Translations under genes and position numbers: made by a program | In this document: positions 40,885 through 49,490 of the stretch, in pieces | Layout of the letters: every line of letters begins with the position of its first letter | How positions within the stretch are numbered: the first letter of the stretch is position 1 | The notes under the pieces: model-generated | Database searches by the model: none | Told to the model about the DNA's origin: nothing | Seen by the model: only the letters and a program-made list of their open reading frames with translations | Source: an uncultured Sphingomonas sp. | GTDB taxonomy: Bacteria; Pseudomonadota; Alphaproteobacteria; Sphingomonadales; Sphingomonadaceae | Reading direction: 5' to 3' | Assembly (NCBI RefSeq): GCF_936927845.1 | Contig: NZ_CAKZHV010000003.1 | Location: 27,137 to 91,136 of the forward strand | Length of the DNA stretch: 64,000 nucleotides

Positions 40885-41173
40885 TTCGGAGCCACGCGGA
40901 CGCGCTGCCCACCCCCGCCCCCTTCCTGGAAGGGAGCAGGCAACCGCGTCACAAATCCCGCAGACCGCTGTCCTACCCAGACGCGCCCTGCCACTCCGAT
41001 CTCATGCGCCCCGCTCATCTTCATCCACGCCGCTCCGGACCAGCCCCCCGCGTGTGCGCGCGAGAACCTCAACTTCCTCAACTTCGCCGCACTGCAATCG
41101 CATCTCGCTTGGGGCGCCGCGCGTATCGCCCTATGACGATGGACCCACCACGCACGAACCCGGAACCGCGCGC
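40885..41173. other. Intergenic region before the DUF853 gene
   Basis: No gene is supported here. It holds a short palindrome (CCCCTTCCTGGAAGGGAGC, about 40918-40936) related to the one at 23361 and a direct repeat (CCTCAACTT twice, near 41068). A longer in-frame reading of the next gene begins at 41054 but lacks family support. No clear promoter. Confidence 0.5.
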
Positions 41174-42829
41174 ATGACCGACACTCCGACTACTTCCGCG
41201 CCCGGCATCTTCATCGGCGCCGACGCCGGCGGCACGCATCCGCAGCGGCTCGACCTGCGCCGCGCCAACCGCCACGGGCTGATCGCGGGCGCGACCGGCA
41301 CCGGCAAGACGGTGACGCTGCAAGGCATCATCGAGGGCTTCTCGGACGCCGGCGTGCCGTGCTTCGTCGCCGACGTGAAGGGCGACCTCGCCGGCCTCGC
41401 CATGCCCGGCTCGCCGACTGCGAAGATGCACGAAACGCTCAAGGCGCGCGCGGCGGAGATCGGCGACACCGACTGGCGCTACGCCGCGGTGCCGGTGCAA
41501 TTCTGGGACCTGTTCGGCGAACAGGGTCACCCGATCCGCGCCACCGTGTCCGAACTAGGCCCCGTCCTGCTCGCCCGGTTGATGGACCTTAACGAAGTGC
41601 AGGAGGGCGTGCTGACGATCGCCTTCCACGTCGCCGACAAGGAAGGGCTGCTGCTTCTCGACATCGACGATCTGCAAGCGATGCTGGCGCATTGCGCCGA
41701 GCGCGCGGCCGAGCTGACGACGCAGTACGGCAACGTGTCGAAGCAATCGATCGGCGCGATCCAGCGCGCGCTGCTGCAACTGCGCACGCAAGGAGCCGAG
41801 CATTTCTTCGGCGAGCCAGCACTCGAGATGCGCGACCTGATCGCGGTGGATCACGAGGGCCGCGGCATCGTCAACGTGCTCGCCGCCGACAAGTTGATGC
41901 AGAGCCCCAAGCTCTACTCGACCTTCCTCCTCTGGCTGCTGTCCGAATTGTTCGAGACGCTGCCCGAGATCGGCGACCCCGACAAACCGCGGCTGTGCTT
42001 CTTCTTCGACGAGGCGCACCTGCTGTTCGACGACACGCCCAAGGCCCTGCTCGACAAGATCGAGCAGGTCGTGCGACTGATCCGCTCGAAGGGCGTCGGC
42101 GTGTATTTCATCACGCAGAACCCGATCGACGTTCCAGAGACGGTCGCGGGACAGCTCAACAACCGCGTCCAGCACAAGCTGAACGCCTTTACCCCACGCG
42201 ATCAGAAAGCGGTCAACGCCGCCGCGCAAACCTTCCGCGCCAGCCCCGGCCTCGATGTCGCCGCCGCGATCACCGAGCTGAAGGTCGGCGAAGCACTCGT
42301 CTCGCTGCTCCAGCCCGATGGCGCCCCCGCCCCCGTCACCCGCACGCTGATCAAGCCGCCCGGCAGCCGCCTGGGGCCACTGACACCCGAGGAGCGCCGC
42401 GTGTTGATCCAGACCGACGCGATCGGCGACAAATACGATGAGTCGATCGACCGCGAATCGGCAGAGGAAATCCTGTCGGCCAAGACTCAGGCTGCCGCCG
42501 CGGGCGTCGCCGCCGCGCGTGCGCAGGACGACGCGGCGCGCGACGCAGCGCTGCGCGCCAAGGAACAGGCGCGCGCCGACCGTAATGCCGCCCGCACCCG
42601 CGCCGCCGATGAGCGCGCACAGCGTGCCGCAGCACGCGAGGCGGCGAACTCGCCGTGGAACAAGATGGCCACCTCGGCGATGCGCTCCGCTTCCTCGTCG
42701 GTCGGACGTCAGGTCGGCAATGAGATCAGCAAGGCGGTGTTCGGCTCGTCCAGGCGCGGGTCGAGCAGCGGCGGAGGGTTGCTCGCCAACGTCGTGCGGA
42801 ACGTGCTCGGCGGATTGATGCGGCGATGA
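41174..42829 (+). CDS. HerA-like ATPase, DUF853 family
   Basis: A 551-residue FtsK/HerA-superfamily ATPase (DUF853, E. coli YjgR-like). Walker A GATGTGKT is at 39-46 and Walker B CFFFDEAHLLF near 275-285; a helicase-like TQNPIDVPETVAGQLNNRVQHKLNAFTP segment follows. The C-terminal ~100 residues are an Ala/Arg-rich coiled coil ending in GGGLLANVVRNVLGGLMRR. Its stop overlaps the start of a phosphoribosyltransferase gene (ATGA). Role unknown; HerA relatives move DNA. Confidence 0.9.
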   Translation: MTDTPTTSAPGIFIGADAGGTHPQRLDLRRANRHGLIAGATGTGKTVTLQGIIEGFSDAGVPCFVADVKGDLAGLAMPGSPTAKMHETLKARAAEIGDTDWRYAAVPVQFWDLFGEQGHPIRATVSELGPVLLARLMDLNEVQEGVLTIAFHVADKEGLLLLDIDDLQAMLAHCAERAAELTTQYGNVSKQSIGAIQRALLQLRTQGAEHFFGEPALEMRDLIAVDHEGRGIVNVLAADKLMQSPKLYSTFLLWLLSELFETLPEIGDPDKPRLCFFFDEAHLLFDDTPKALLDKIEQVVRLIRSKGVGVYFITQNPIDVPETVAGQLNNRVQHKLNAFTPRDQKAVNAAAQTFRASPGLDVAAAITELKVGEALVSLLQPDGAPAPVTRTLIKPPGSRLGPLTPEERRVLIQTDAIGDKYDESIDRESAEEILSAKTQAAAAGVAAARAQDDAARDAALRAKEQARADRNAARTRAADERAQRAAAREAANSPWNKMATSAMRSASSSVGRQVGNEISKAVFGSSRRGSSSGGGLLANVVRNVLGGLMRR

Positions 42830-43344
42830 CGATCTTCACCCCCATCACGCACGCCGATCTGGTCGCACACGTCCGCGCGCTCACCGACGCCCTCGCCGCC
42901 GAGCGCGACTGGTCGCCCGACCATCTGATCGGCATCGGCCGCGGCGGGCTGATCCCCGCGGTGTACCTCAGCCATGCCAGCCGCCTGCCGATGCTCGCGG
43001 TCGATTACAGCTCGCAGGCAGAGGAGCTCGCCGCCGACGCGATTGCGCGCCTCGCCGATCGCACCCGTGCGGGCGAGCAACTGCTGTTCATCGACGACAT
43101 CAACGATTCAGGCCGCACCATCGGTCACTTACGCGACATGCTCGCGCGCGCCGGGGCAAAGTCCGGCAGCGTCCGCTTCGCCACGTTGATCGACAATGTC
43201 GGCTCCGCACAGAAGGTCGACTACCGCGCGCGCACGATCGACCGCGCGGTCACGAAAGACTGGTTCGTCTTCCCGTGGGAAGCGATGGCGCCCGACAGCG
43301 CCATCCAGGCCGACGCGGAGGAAGTGCCCGACCGCATCGGCTAG
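42826..43344 (+). CDS. Phosphoribosyltransferase (purine PRT-like)
   Basis: A 172-residue cytoplasmic type I phosphoribosyltransferase. The PRPP-binding loop is FIDDINDSGRT at 88-98; IGIGRGGLIPAVYLSH is the upstream loop. It resembles xanthine-guanine/hypoxanthine PRTs, which salvage purine bases. Translation is coupled to the upstream HerA-like ATPase by a four-base overlap, an association I cannot explain from purine salvage alone. The base specificity is not readable. Confidence 0.9.
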   Translation: MTIFTPITHADLVAHVRALTDALAAERDWSPDHLIGIGRGGLIPAVYLSHASRLPMLAVDYSSQAEELAADAIARLADRTRAGEQLLFIDDINDSGRTIGHLRDMLARAGAKSGSVRFATLIDNVGSAQKVDYRARTIDRAVTKDWFVFPWEAMAPDSAIQADAEEVPDRIG

Positions 43345-43365
43345 CGCATTACGACTGAACCACCG

Positions 43366-43602
43366 TCAGCCCACCATCCCCGTCACGCGCACCTCGCCAC
43401 CGCGATTGACGACGCGACCCGACAGGATGCCGCTCATCTCGACCACTGCGCCTTCCTCGACGATCAGGTCGCCGCTGACGATCCCGCTCACCTCGGCACG
43501 GCACCCCGCGGCGATCGTCACGCTGCCGCCGACGATTCCGTCGACATCGCCGTCGTGGTCGACGCGCAGGTCGCCATCGGTGATGTCGCCGCGGCGCGTC
43601 AC
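43366..43602 (-). CDS. Small bactofilin-like beta-helix protein
   Basis: A 78-residue protein made of repeating short hydrophobic/Gly/Asp strands (GDLRVDHDGDVDGIVGGSVTIAAG; AEVSGIVSGDLIVEEG; VVEMSGILSGRVVNRGG; EVRVTGMVG), the pattern of polymer-forming (bactofilin) right-handed beta helices, but much shorter than a bactofilin. It starts at GTG overlapping the stop of the upstream oxygenase gene (GTGA). Function unknown; may be a capping or stand-alone coil. Confidence 0.72.
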   Translation of the reverse strand: MTRRGDITDGDLRVDHDGDVDGIVGGSVTIAAGCRAEVSGIVSGDLIVEEGAVVEMSGILSGRVVNRGGEVRVTGMVG

Positions 43603-44591
43603 TTCTTGATCAAGCCAATCTCCACCAGCCGCTGCATCAGGTAATCCTGCGCGGTGATCGGCTCGGGGTAGCGGTTCGGGTTCTCCGCGGTGATCGTCTG
43701 CGGCAGCGTCTGGATCAGGAAATCGGGCGCGGGGTGGAGGAAGAACGGCATCGAGTAGCGCGAATGGCCGCGGCGCTCGGGCGGCGGATTGATGACGCGG
43801 TGCGTGGTCGACGGCAGCACGTGATTGGTCAGCCGCTGCAGCATGTCGCCGACGTTGACGACCATCGCGCCCTCGGGCGGCTTGATCGCGAGCCAGCGAC
43901 CCGACTGGCGGTCGAGCAGCTCGAGCCCAGCCTCTTCCGCGCCGAGCAGCAGCGTGATGAGGTTGATATCCTCGTGTGCGCCGGCGCGCACGCCTTCGGC
44001 GTCGACCGGGATCGGCGGGTAGTGGAGCAGGCGCAGCACCGAATTGCCGTCGCGCACCGCCGGATCAAACCAGTCTTCATCGAGCCCGAGGTGGAGTGCG
44101 ATCGCCGACAGCAACTTGTCGCCCGCGGTGTCGAACGCGCTGAACAGCTCGACAAACGTATCCTTGAACCCCTTGGGCCGCGCCGGCCAGATGTTTGGCG
44201 CCATCTCGCCCGCGAAGCGATGCCCCTCCGGCAGCTCGCGCCCGACGTGCCAGAATTCCTTCAGGTCGACGTGCTTGGCGTCCTTGGCGATCTCGGTCTT
44301 GAACGGCGTATAGCCGCGCGCGCCGCCCGCACCCTCGACGAAATAGCCGCGCTTCTCCTCCTCGGGCAGCGCGAACAATTGCTGCGTCTCGTCCCACGCA
44401 CGGTCGATCAGGTCCTGCGGCACGCCGTGGTCGGCGACGATCGCGAAGCCGAACCGCTCGAACGATCCGCCGAGCGCGGCGGCGAACCCCTGCGGATCGC
44501 GCGCCTGATCGGCGAGGCTTAGCGTCGGAACCTGGGCGGAGGGCGTGTCGAGCATGGTGTCAATCGTCCGGTTGATCGTTGCCGTCGACAT
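43599..44591 (-). CDS. 2-oxoglutarate/Fe(II)-dependent oxygenase (isopenicillin N synthase family)
   Basis: A 330-residue cytoplasmic non-haem iron oxygenase. The N-terminal DIOX_N part (VPTLSLADQARDPQGFAAALGGSFERFGFAIVADHGVP) is followed by the double-stranded beta helix with iron ligands H206 and D208 (GAHEDINLITLLLG) and H264 (STTHRVINPP), and the co-substrate-binding R278/S280 pair (HSRYSMPFF). The substrate is unknown. A later ATG at 44555 is a possible start. It is followed by an overlapping small bactofilin-like gene. Confidence 0.92.
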   Translation of the reverse strand: MSTATINRTIDTMLDTPSAQVPTLSLADQARDPQGFAAALGGSFERFGFAIVADHGVPQDLIDRAWDETQQLFALPEEEKRGYFVEGAGGARGYTPFKTEIAKDAKHVDLKEFWHVGRELPEGHRFAGEMAPNIWPARPKGFKDTFVELFSAFDTAGDKLLSAIALHLGLDEDWFDPAVRDGNSVLRLLHYPPIPVDAEGVRAGAHEDINLITLLLGAEEAGLELLDRQSGRWLAIKPPEGAMVVNVGDMLQRLTNHVLPSTTHRVINPPPERRGHSRYSMPFFLHPAPDFLIQTLPQTITAENPNRYPEPITAQDYLMQRLVEIGLIKK

Positions 44592-44623
44592 AGGCCCTCG
44601 CGCGCCCGATCGCCACCCTCGCG

Positions 44624-45094
44624 TCAGCCGATCCGCACCAGCCCCGCGCTCTGCTGTCCCTGCGGCGATAAGTCGATCATGAAGCGGTGATCGTCGTCCC
44701 GGCCGGTCAGCGTGTTCCCCTCAACCTTCACCTCCGTACCCGCCTGCCTGAACTGCTCGACGAACCAAGTGCGGACGGTCGCCGGGTTGGCCGGGCTGGT
44801 GAAGCGCACCGTCACCTTGTCCTTGCCCGTGCCGTCGACATTCACCGACGCGATCCTGCTGTCGGGATAAAGGTGCACGCCGTTGATATCGAAATTCTCG
44901 GCGGTCAGGTCGATCTGCGGCAGCTTGAACGCGCCCTTGAACGCGGGCGTGTCGATCTTGACCTCGCCGTCCTTCCCTACCGAGCCGCCGCTACCATTGG
45001 CGGTGACCGCGATCTGCGTGCCTTCTCCGCCGCGGTCGCAGGCGGTGAGCGAAAGCGCGAGCGTGCCAGCGAGCAGGAGAGTCGAGCAGCGCAT
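44624..45094 (-). CDS. Lipoprotein of unknown function
   Basis: A 156-residue lipoprotein: MRCSTLLLAGTLALSLTAC with a lipobox (LTAC) and C19 as the lipidated residue. The mature protein has a Gly/Ser-rich start, then VKIDTPAFKGAFKLPQIDLTAENFDINGVHLYPDS, and a C-terminal alpha/beta part (VRTWFVEQFRQAGTEVKVEGNTLTG). GGAGG lies upstream of the ATG at 45094. It is divergent from the acidic protein at 45211. No named family recognised. Confidence 0.78.
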   Translation of the reverse strand: MRCSTLLLAGTLALSLTACDRGGEGTQIAVTANGSGGSVGKDGEVKIDTPAFKGAFKLPQIDLTAENFDINGVHLYPDSRIASVNVDGTGKDKVTVRFTSPANPATVRTWFVEQFRQAGTEVKVEGNTLTGRDDDHRFMIDLSPQGQQSAGLVRIG

Positions 45095-45210
45095 ATCCAC
45101 CTCCGTATTATAAGAACAACACACTAGGCGGCGTGCTGGCGGTTGGTCAAGAGGCGGAACCCCGCGCGCGGCTGCGCCGTTCGCTTGGCGGAATGATTGA
45201 GGAGGCGAAC

Positions 45211-45561
45211 ATGGGCGGTCATCAGGTTACCAGCCACGGCTCGGGTGACGACGGATACGACGAGGACGGCTACGACGAGTCGCAGCGCGCCGAGATCCTG
45301 GAGGCAACGCGCGATGGGCCGAGCGACGGGACGATCATGACCGACATCGATCCCGACCTGGGCGTCGAGGAGGATGACGAGGATCTGGAAAGCGCCGACG
45401 ACCTGCAGATGACCGACGCCGAGGTCGGCGAGCAGGACGATGACGCCGACGAGGACGAAGCCGACATTGCCGAGGACGAGGCGCAGGACGATTTCGACGA
45501 CGATACTCTCGCCGAAGATGGCGACCTCGACGACGGTCAGGACAAGGCCCTCAGGCCGTAA
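45211..45561 (+). CDS. Highly acidic small protein
   Basis: A 116-residue protein dominated by Asp and Glu, especially after residue 45 (VEEDDEDLESADDLQ, EQDDDADEDEADIAEDEAQDDFDDD), with a His/Ser/Gly N-terminus and a short basic end (DKALRP). No signal peptide or membrane segment. AGGAGG lies six bases upstream of the ATG at 45211, so expression is credible. It could be a DNA mimic, a cation buffer or a chaperone-like tail; no family recognised. Confidence 0.72.
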   Translation: MGGHQVTSHGSGDDGYDEDGYDESQRAEILEATRDGPSDGTIMTDIDPDLGVEEDDEDLESADDLQMTDAEVGEQDDDADEDEADIAEDEAQDDFDDDTLAEDGDLDDGQDKALRP

Positions 45562-45578
45562 GTCGACGCCCGATCGAC

Positions 45579-45622
45579 GTGCGAAGCCGAGGCTTCGCAC
45601 GCGATGCGCCACGAACGTGGCG
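45579..45622. other. Two adjacent hairpins downstream of the acidic protein gene
   Basis: GTGCGAAGCC-GA-GGCTTCGCAC (10-bp perfect stem, 45579-45600) is followed by GCGCCAC-GAAC-GTGGCGC (about 45605-45622). No U-tract on either strand; possible Rho-assisted end or RNA-stability element. Confidence 0.55.
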
Positions 45623-45778
45623 CCGTCGACTGGCTAGCACGGCAAGTCAGCGCACAAGGCGCGGCTTTGCCGCGTCTGACGCGGTGGCGGATAGCTACGA
45701 TCGGATGCGGCCCGACGCTGAAGCTCGAAAGTTATCTGGACAAGAAGCGACCGACGTCAGCCCGCTTCCAACCCGCAC

Positions 45779-45994
45779 TCAAGAGTCGAGCGCGTTCAGC
45801 AATCCCGCGACATCGGACGCGTTCACCGGGGCGCCCGTCACGTCGGTGATCTCGCTCGCGTTCGCCGTCGTCGCGGCGGGCGGGCTCGTATCCGGCGCGG
45901 TACTCGCGACATCATAGGCCAGCCAGACCACGCCCGCGGCCCACCAGAGTGCGGCCCAGCGGCTGCGAAAGAGGCGCGAGAAGTTCACGCGCAC
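45779..45994 (-). CDS. Small single-pass membrane protein
   Basis: A 71-residue candidate with a GTG start, a basic N-terminus (MRVNFSRLFRSRW), one hydrophobic helix (about 13-29, AALWWAAGVVWLAYDVA) and a Thr/Ala-rich outside tail. It is divergent from the 46061 gene with a 66-base gap. The ribosome-binding site is weak. Plausible but unproven. Confidence 0.5.
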   Translation of the reverse strand: MRVNFSRLFRSRWAALWWAAGVVWLAYDVASTAPDTSPPAATTANASEITDVTGAPVNASDVAGLLNALDS

Positions 45995-46060
45995 CGCATA
46001 GGGCGACCGGCGTTAGCGAAGCGTTGACGCAGCTCTGCGGCTGGCGCACCTTCATGTCCG

Positions 46061-46570
46061 ATGCTGCTGATCGCCCTCGCCGTTCAGGCGGCCACCGCCA
46101 CGCCGCTGCCTGCGGCGCCCGAGCGTATCTCGATTCTGGTGCCGGTGCCCGACGAACGCTGCGTCCGCCACGCGGGCGACGACGTGGTGGTGTGCGCCAA
46201 TGCGCTGCCCGCGCAGGCCTTGCCGCTGCCTGCCGAGGCGGTATCGGACAAACCGGTCCCGGTGAACGGCTATCTGACCGGGCGCGGCGCGCTGAACGCG
46301 GAAGCGGCCCCCTGCGCGGCGGTGCAGCGCGGCTGCACGACCGGGGTCGACATGATCGGCGGCGGCGTCGCGCTGATCCGCGGCATCCAGAAACTGGTGG
46401 CACCCGGTAGCTGTTGCGAGGACCCGGGCGAGGCGACCAGCGGTGGACAACTCGCGCGCGACGTGGTGGGCAGCGTCGGCCGCCTGTTCCGCGGCAAGCC
46501 CGACAAGAGTGGGCGGGTCGCGATCCCGCTGGACGACGTCCCGCCGGCCGGCAGCCGGGTGTTGCCATAG
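46061..46570 (+). CDS. Secreted protein of unknown function
   Basis: A 169-residue protein with a short hydrophobic N-terminus (MLLIALAVQAATATPLPA). The mature part has several cysteines (RCVRHAGDDVVVCAN; APCAAVQRGC; GSCCEDPGE), a pattern like other small sphingomonad secreted proteins, and a Gly/Ile segment (MIGGGVALIRGIQKL) that may pack against a membrane. No named family. Start at 46061 is the first ATG; the ribosome-binding site is poor. Confidence 0.65.
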   Translation: MLLIALAVQAATATPLPAAPERISILVPVPDERCVRHAGDDVVVCANALPAQALPLPAEAVSDKPVPVNGYLTGRGALNAEAAPCAAVQRGCTTGVDMIGGGVALIRGIQKLVAPGSCCEDPGEATSGGQLARDVVGSVGRLFRGKPDKSGRVAIPLDDVPPAGSRVLP

Positions 46571-46665
46571 CGGGATCACTGCCAGATGCCGGGTGGCTCA
46601 ATCGAACCCGCTACTCCCGGCACTGAGCCATCCCGGTTGCTCCCCCACGGGAATCGACCACCCGC

Positions 46666-47193
46666 TCAGCTTTCCGCGCAGTCACCCGTCCGCTGCGCGA
46701 CGATCTGCGTCACCATTCCCCCGGCCTGCGCGGCGACGCCGGCGCGGCGAACCGTGGCCGTCAGGTCGACCGCGCTCGGCGAATAGCGGCCGTGCTGGCT
46801 GACGGTCAGCGTCTCGCCCCCCGCGTTGCGGCACGCCATTTCGGCGTCGAGCTGCTCACCCTTGAGCGTGAAGCGGCGGAAGCGGCAATTCGCACCTGCC
46901 GCGGTCGACAGATCGCCGAACAGCGGCTTGGCGGCTTCGTCCTCGGTCAGGCATGCCTCGGTCGTGGCGGTGTCGCCGACCTGATCGCGCAAGGTCGCGG
47001 CCGCAGGCGTCTTGTCCGCGCCCGCGTCGAAGCTGACCAGCCGCGTATCGGTCTTCCACTGTCCCGCCTCGGGCTTCTCCACGCCGGCGGTCGCGCCCGC
47101 AACTTCCTCGATCGAGGCGTTGGTCAGGTCGATGTCGCCGCTGCACGCCGCCAGCGGCAGCGCGGCGGCGATCAGCAGTAGGCGCGCGCTCAC
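46666..47193 (-). CDS. DUF3617-family secreted protein
   Basis: A 175-residue DUF3617 protein. It starts at GTG (MSARLLLIAAALPLAACSGD), with a lipobox LAAC making C17 the probable lipidated residue. Family features: AGQWKTDTRLVSFD, TEACLTEDEAAKPLFGD, NCRFRRFTLKGEQLDAEMAC and a C-terminal RTGDC. The GTG overlaps the stop of the M20 peptidase gene (GTGA), so the two are an operon. Function unknown. Confidence 0.85.
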   Translation of the reverse strand: MSARLLLIAAALPLAACSGDIDLTNASIEEVAGATAGVEKPEAGQWKTDTRLVSFDAGADKTPAAATLRDQVGDTATTEACLTEDEAAKPLFGDLSTAAGANCRFRRFTLKGEQLDAEMACRNAGGETLTVSQHGRYSPSAVDLTATVRRAGVAAQAGGMVTQIVAQRTGDCAES

Positions 47194-48551
47194 GAGCCGG
47201 TCCCCACGGGTGCCGCGCTCGGCTTCATCAGGTCGAGCACTGCCGCGGTCATCGCGATCGCGCCGGTGGTGATCGCGGGTTCGGGCGCGATCCTGAACTC
47301 GGGCGAATGGTGCGACCCAATCTTGGGCCCGCCGCGCGCCGCCGCGTCGATCTCGGCGCGGGTCGATCCGCCGACCGCGAAATAATAGCCTTTCACGCGG
47401 GTCTCGGGCTGGACGTAATAGGCGAAATCTTCCGCTCCCATACCTTCCTGGGTGAAGGCGGGCACGTTCTTCGCACCCAGCGCCTGAACCATCACCGCGT
47501 TCAGCCGGCGCGCAAGCGCGGCGTCGTTGATCGTCGTCGGCGTGCCCTCGCTGACCGTCACCACCGGCATCTTGTCTTTGGGCATTCCGTTCATCACGCC
47601 GACGCCGTAGGCGACCCGCTTGATCCCTTCGAGCAATTTGGCACGCTCGGCCTCGTTGTTGGCGCGCACCGTCACCTGCAACTTCGCCATGTCGGAAATG
47701 ATGTTGTGCTTGAGGCCGGCATGGAACGACCCGACGGTGATGACGCCGGGGTCGAGCGGCTGGCGCTCGCGGCTGATCAATCCCTGCAGCGCGATGACGA
47801 TCTGCGATGCCATATAGACCGGGTCCTTGCCCTCGTTCGGGCTCGCGCCGTGCGCGCCGATGCCGGGCACGTCGATGTTGACCGAGTCGGACGACGAATA
47901 TTGGATGCCCTCGGACGCCGACACGGTGCCAGCCTCCATGCCGGCCGCGACGTGGAACGCGAGCGCGTAACCGGGCTTCGGAAAACGCGTGTAGAGCCCG
48001 TCGGCAAGCATCGCCTTCGCGCCGCCGACGCGTTCCTCGGCGGGCTGGACGACGAACACCACCGTTCCCGCCCAGCGATCCTGCAACGCGGCAAGGCGCC
48101 GCGCGGTCGCGACCATCGCGGTGATGTGCGTGTCGTGGCCGCACGCGTGCATGACGGGCGCCTCGACCCCGTCGACGCCGACCTGGCGGACGTGGCTGGC
48201 ATTGGCGAGCCCCGACTTCTCCTCGACCGGCAGCCCGTCCATATCGGCACGCAGCAGCACGACCGGGCCCGCACCGTTCTTCAGCACGCCGACGACCCCG
48301 GTCTGGCCGACCTTCTCGGTCACCACCATGCCGGGCACCGCACGCAGCGCTGCCGCCATCTTCGCCGCGGTGCGCACCTCCCGGAACGACAGTTCGGGAT
48401 TGCGGTGGAAATCGTCCCACATTGCGCCCAGGTCGCGCTTGTAGTCGGCGCGAACCGCCGCGGCGTAATCGGGCTCGGCGAGCGCGGGTGCGGTCAACGC
48501 GGGCAAAGCGGCAAGCGTGCCGGCAGCCGCCAGCAGGTGGATCAGGCGCAT
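47190..48551 (-). CDS. Secreted M20-family amidohydrolase/peptidase
   Basis: A 453-residue periplasmic metal-dependent hydrolase of the M20D (hippurate hydrolase/IAA-amino-acid hydrolase) type. Signal peptide about 1-25. Metal and catalytic motifs: FHRNPELSFRE, LLRADMDGLPVEE, MHACGHDTHITAM, the Glu pair in QPAEERVGG, and QEGMGAEDFAYYVQPE. The ATG at 48551 has GAGGGGAAA upstream. It is followed by the overlapping DUF3617 gene. It probably cleaves N-acyl amino acids or small amides. Confidence 0.93.
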   Translation of the reverse strand: MRLIHLLAAAGTLAALPALTAPALAEPDYAAAVRADYKRDLGAMWDDFHRNPELSFREVRTAAKMAAALRAVPGMVVTEKVGQTGVVGVLKNGAGPVVLLRADMDGLPVEEKSGLANASHVRQVGVDGVEAPVMHACGHDTHITAMVATARRLAALQDRWAGTVVFVVQPAEERVGGAKAMLADGLYTRFPKPGYALAFHVAAGMEAGTVSASEGIQYSSSDSVNIDVPGIGAHGASPNEGKDPVYMASQIVIALQGLISRERQPLDPGVITVGSFHAGLKHNIISDMAKLQVTVRANNEAERAKLLEGIKRVAYGVGVMNGMPKDKMPVVTVSEGTPTTINDAALARRLNAVMVQALGAKNVPAFTQEGMGAEDFAYYVQPETRVKGYYFAVGGSTRAEIDAAARGGPKIGSHHSPEFRIAPEPAITTGAIAMTAAVLDLMKPSAAPVGTGS

Positions 48552-48653
48552 GGTGTTTCCCCTCTTTCGCCCAAACATAGCCGCGCCCGTGCGAATGGCG
48601 AGAGGGATCGCACACCTTGCCCCCGCCCGCGCGATCCGGCACGTGGCGCGACC

Positions 48654-49472
48654 ATGTTCGACCTCGACGCCTATCTCGCCCGCATCGACATGCCCGCGCG
48701 GCCGACCAATGATGCCGAGGGGCTCGCCCGGTTGCAACGCGCGCATCGGCTCGCGATCCCGTTCGAGAACCTCGACGTGCGGCTGGGGCGCGGCATTCCG
48801 ATCGACTCAACTTCGGTGTTCGCAAAGCTCGTGAGCGCGCGCCGCGGTGGTTACTGTTTCGAGCACAACCGCCTGTTCATGGATGCGCTGGACGCGACCG
48901 GCTTCGTCGCGCGCCCCCTGCTCGCGCGCGTCTGGCTGGGCGCGAGCGACGTACCGCCGCTGACCCACACGCTGTCGCTGGTGACGATCGGCGAGGAACA
49001 ATGGATCACCGATCCCGGTTTCGGCGGCAGCTACGCGCCCGTCATGCGGCTGGCGGAGGGCGAGGCGGCGGAGGCGCCCGACGGCGCACGCTTCACGCTC
49101 ACCCGCGACGACGCGCACGGCTGGCTGCTGTTGCGCGACGGCGACGCGGCCACCACCGACGGGCGCGGTGTCGGGACGGGTTGGCAACCGCAATACAGCT
49201 TCACGCTGGATGCGGTGCACGACAGCGACCTCGCGATGGGCAATCTGTGGGCGTCGACCGCGCCGGCCAGCCGCTTCACCAACGTGACCGTCGTGTCGAT
49301 CATCCTGCCGCACGGCTTCGCGACGCTGACCGACCGCGACTATCGCCGCCGCGCCGCGAGCACCGACAGCGCGGGCGAGATCACCGACCCGCGCGTCTAC
49401 CGCATGCGCTTGAGCATGATGTTCGGCATCGACCTGTCGAAGGAAGAAGTGGCGGCGCTCGACCTGTTCTGA
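48654..49472 (+). CDS. Arylamine N-acetyltransferase
   Basis: Cytoplasmic acetyl-CoA-dependent transferase, 272 residues. The catalytic triad is C68 (RRGGYCFEHNRLF), H105 (THTLSLV) and D120 (WITDPGFGG). The N-terminal motif IPFENLDVRLGR is intact. The C-terminal end YRMRLSMMFGIDLS is typical. Substrates are arylamines and hydrazines in characterised NATs; the natural substrate here is unknown. It diverges from the M20 gene with 102 bases between starts. Confidence 0.93.
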   Translation: MFDLDAYLARIDMPARPTNDAEGLARLQRAHRLAIPFENLDVRLGRGIPIDSTSVFAKLVSARRGGYCFEHNRLFMDALDATGFVARPLLARVWLGASDVPPLTHTLSLVTIGEEQWITDPGFGGSYAPVMRLAEGEAAEAPDGARFTLTRDDAHGWLLLRDGDAATTDGRGVGTGWQPQYSFTLDAVHDSDLAMGNLWASTAPASRFTNVTVVSIILPHGFATLTDRDYRRRAASTDSAGEITDPRVYRMRLSMMFGIDLSKEEVAALDLF

Positions 49473-49490
49473 CGCCCCCCCCCGGCCCGA

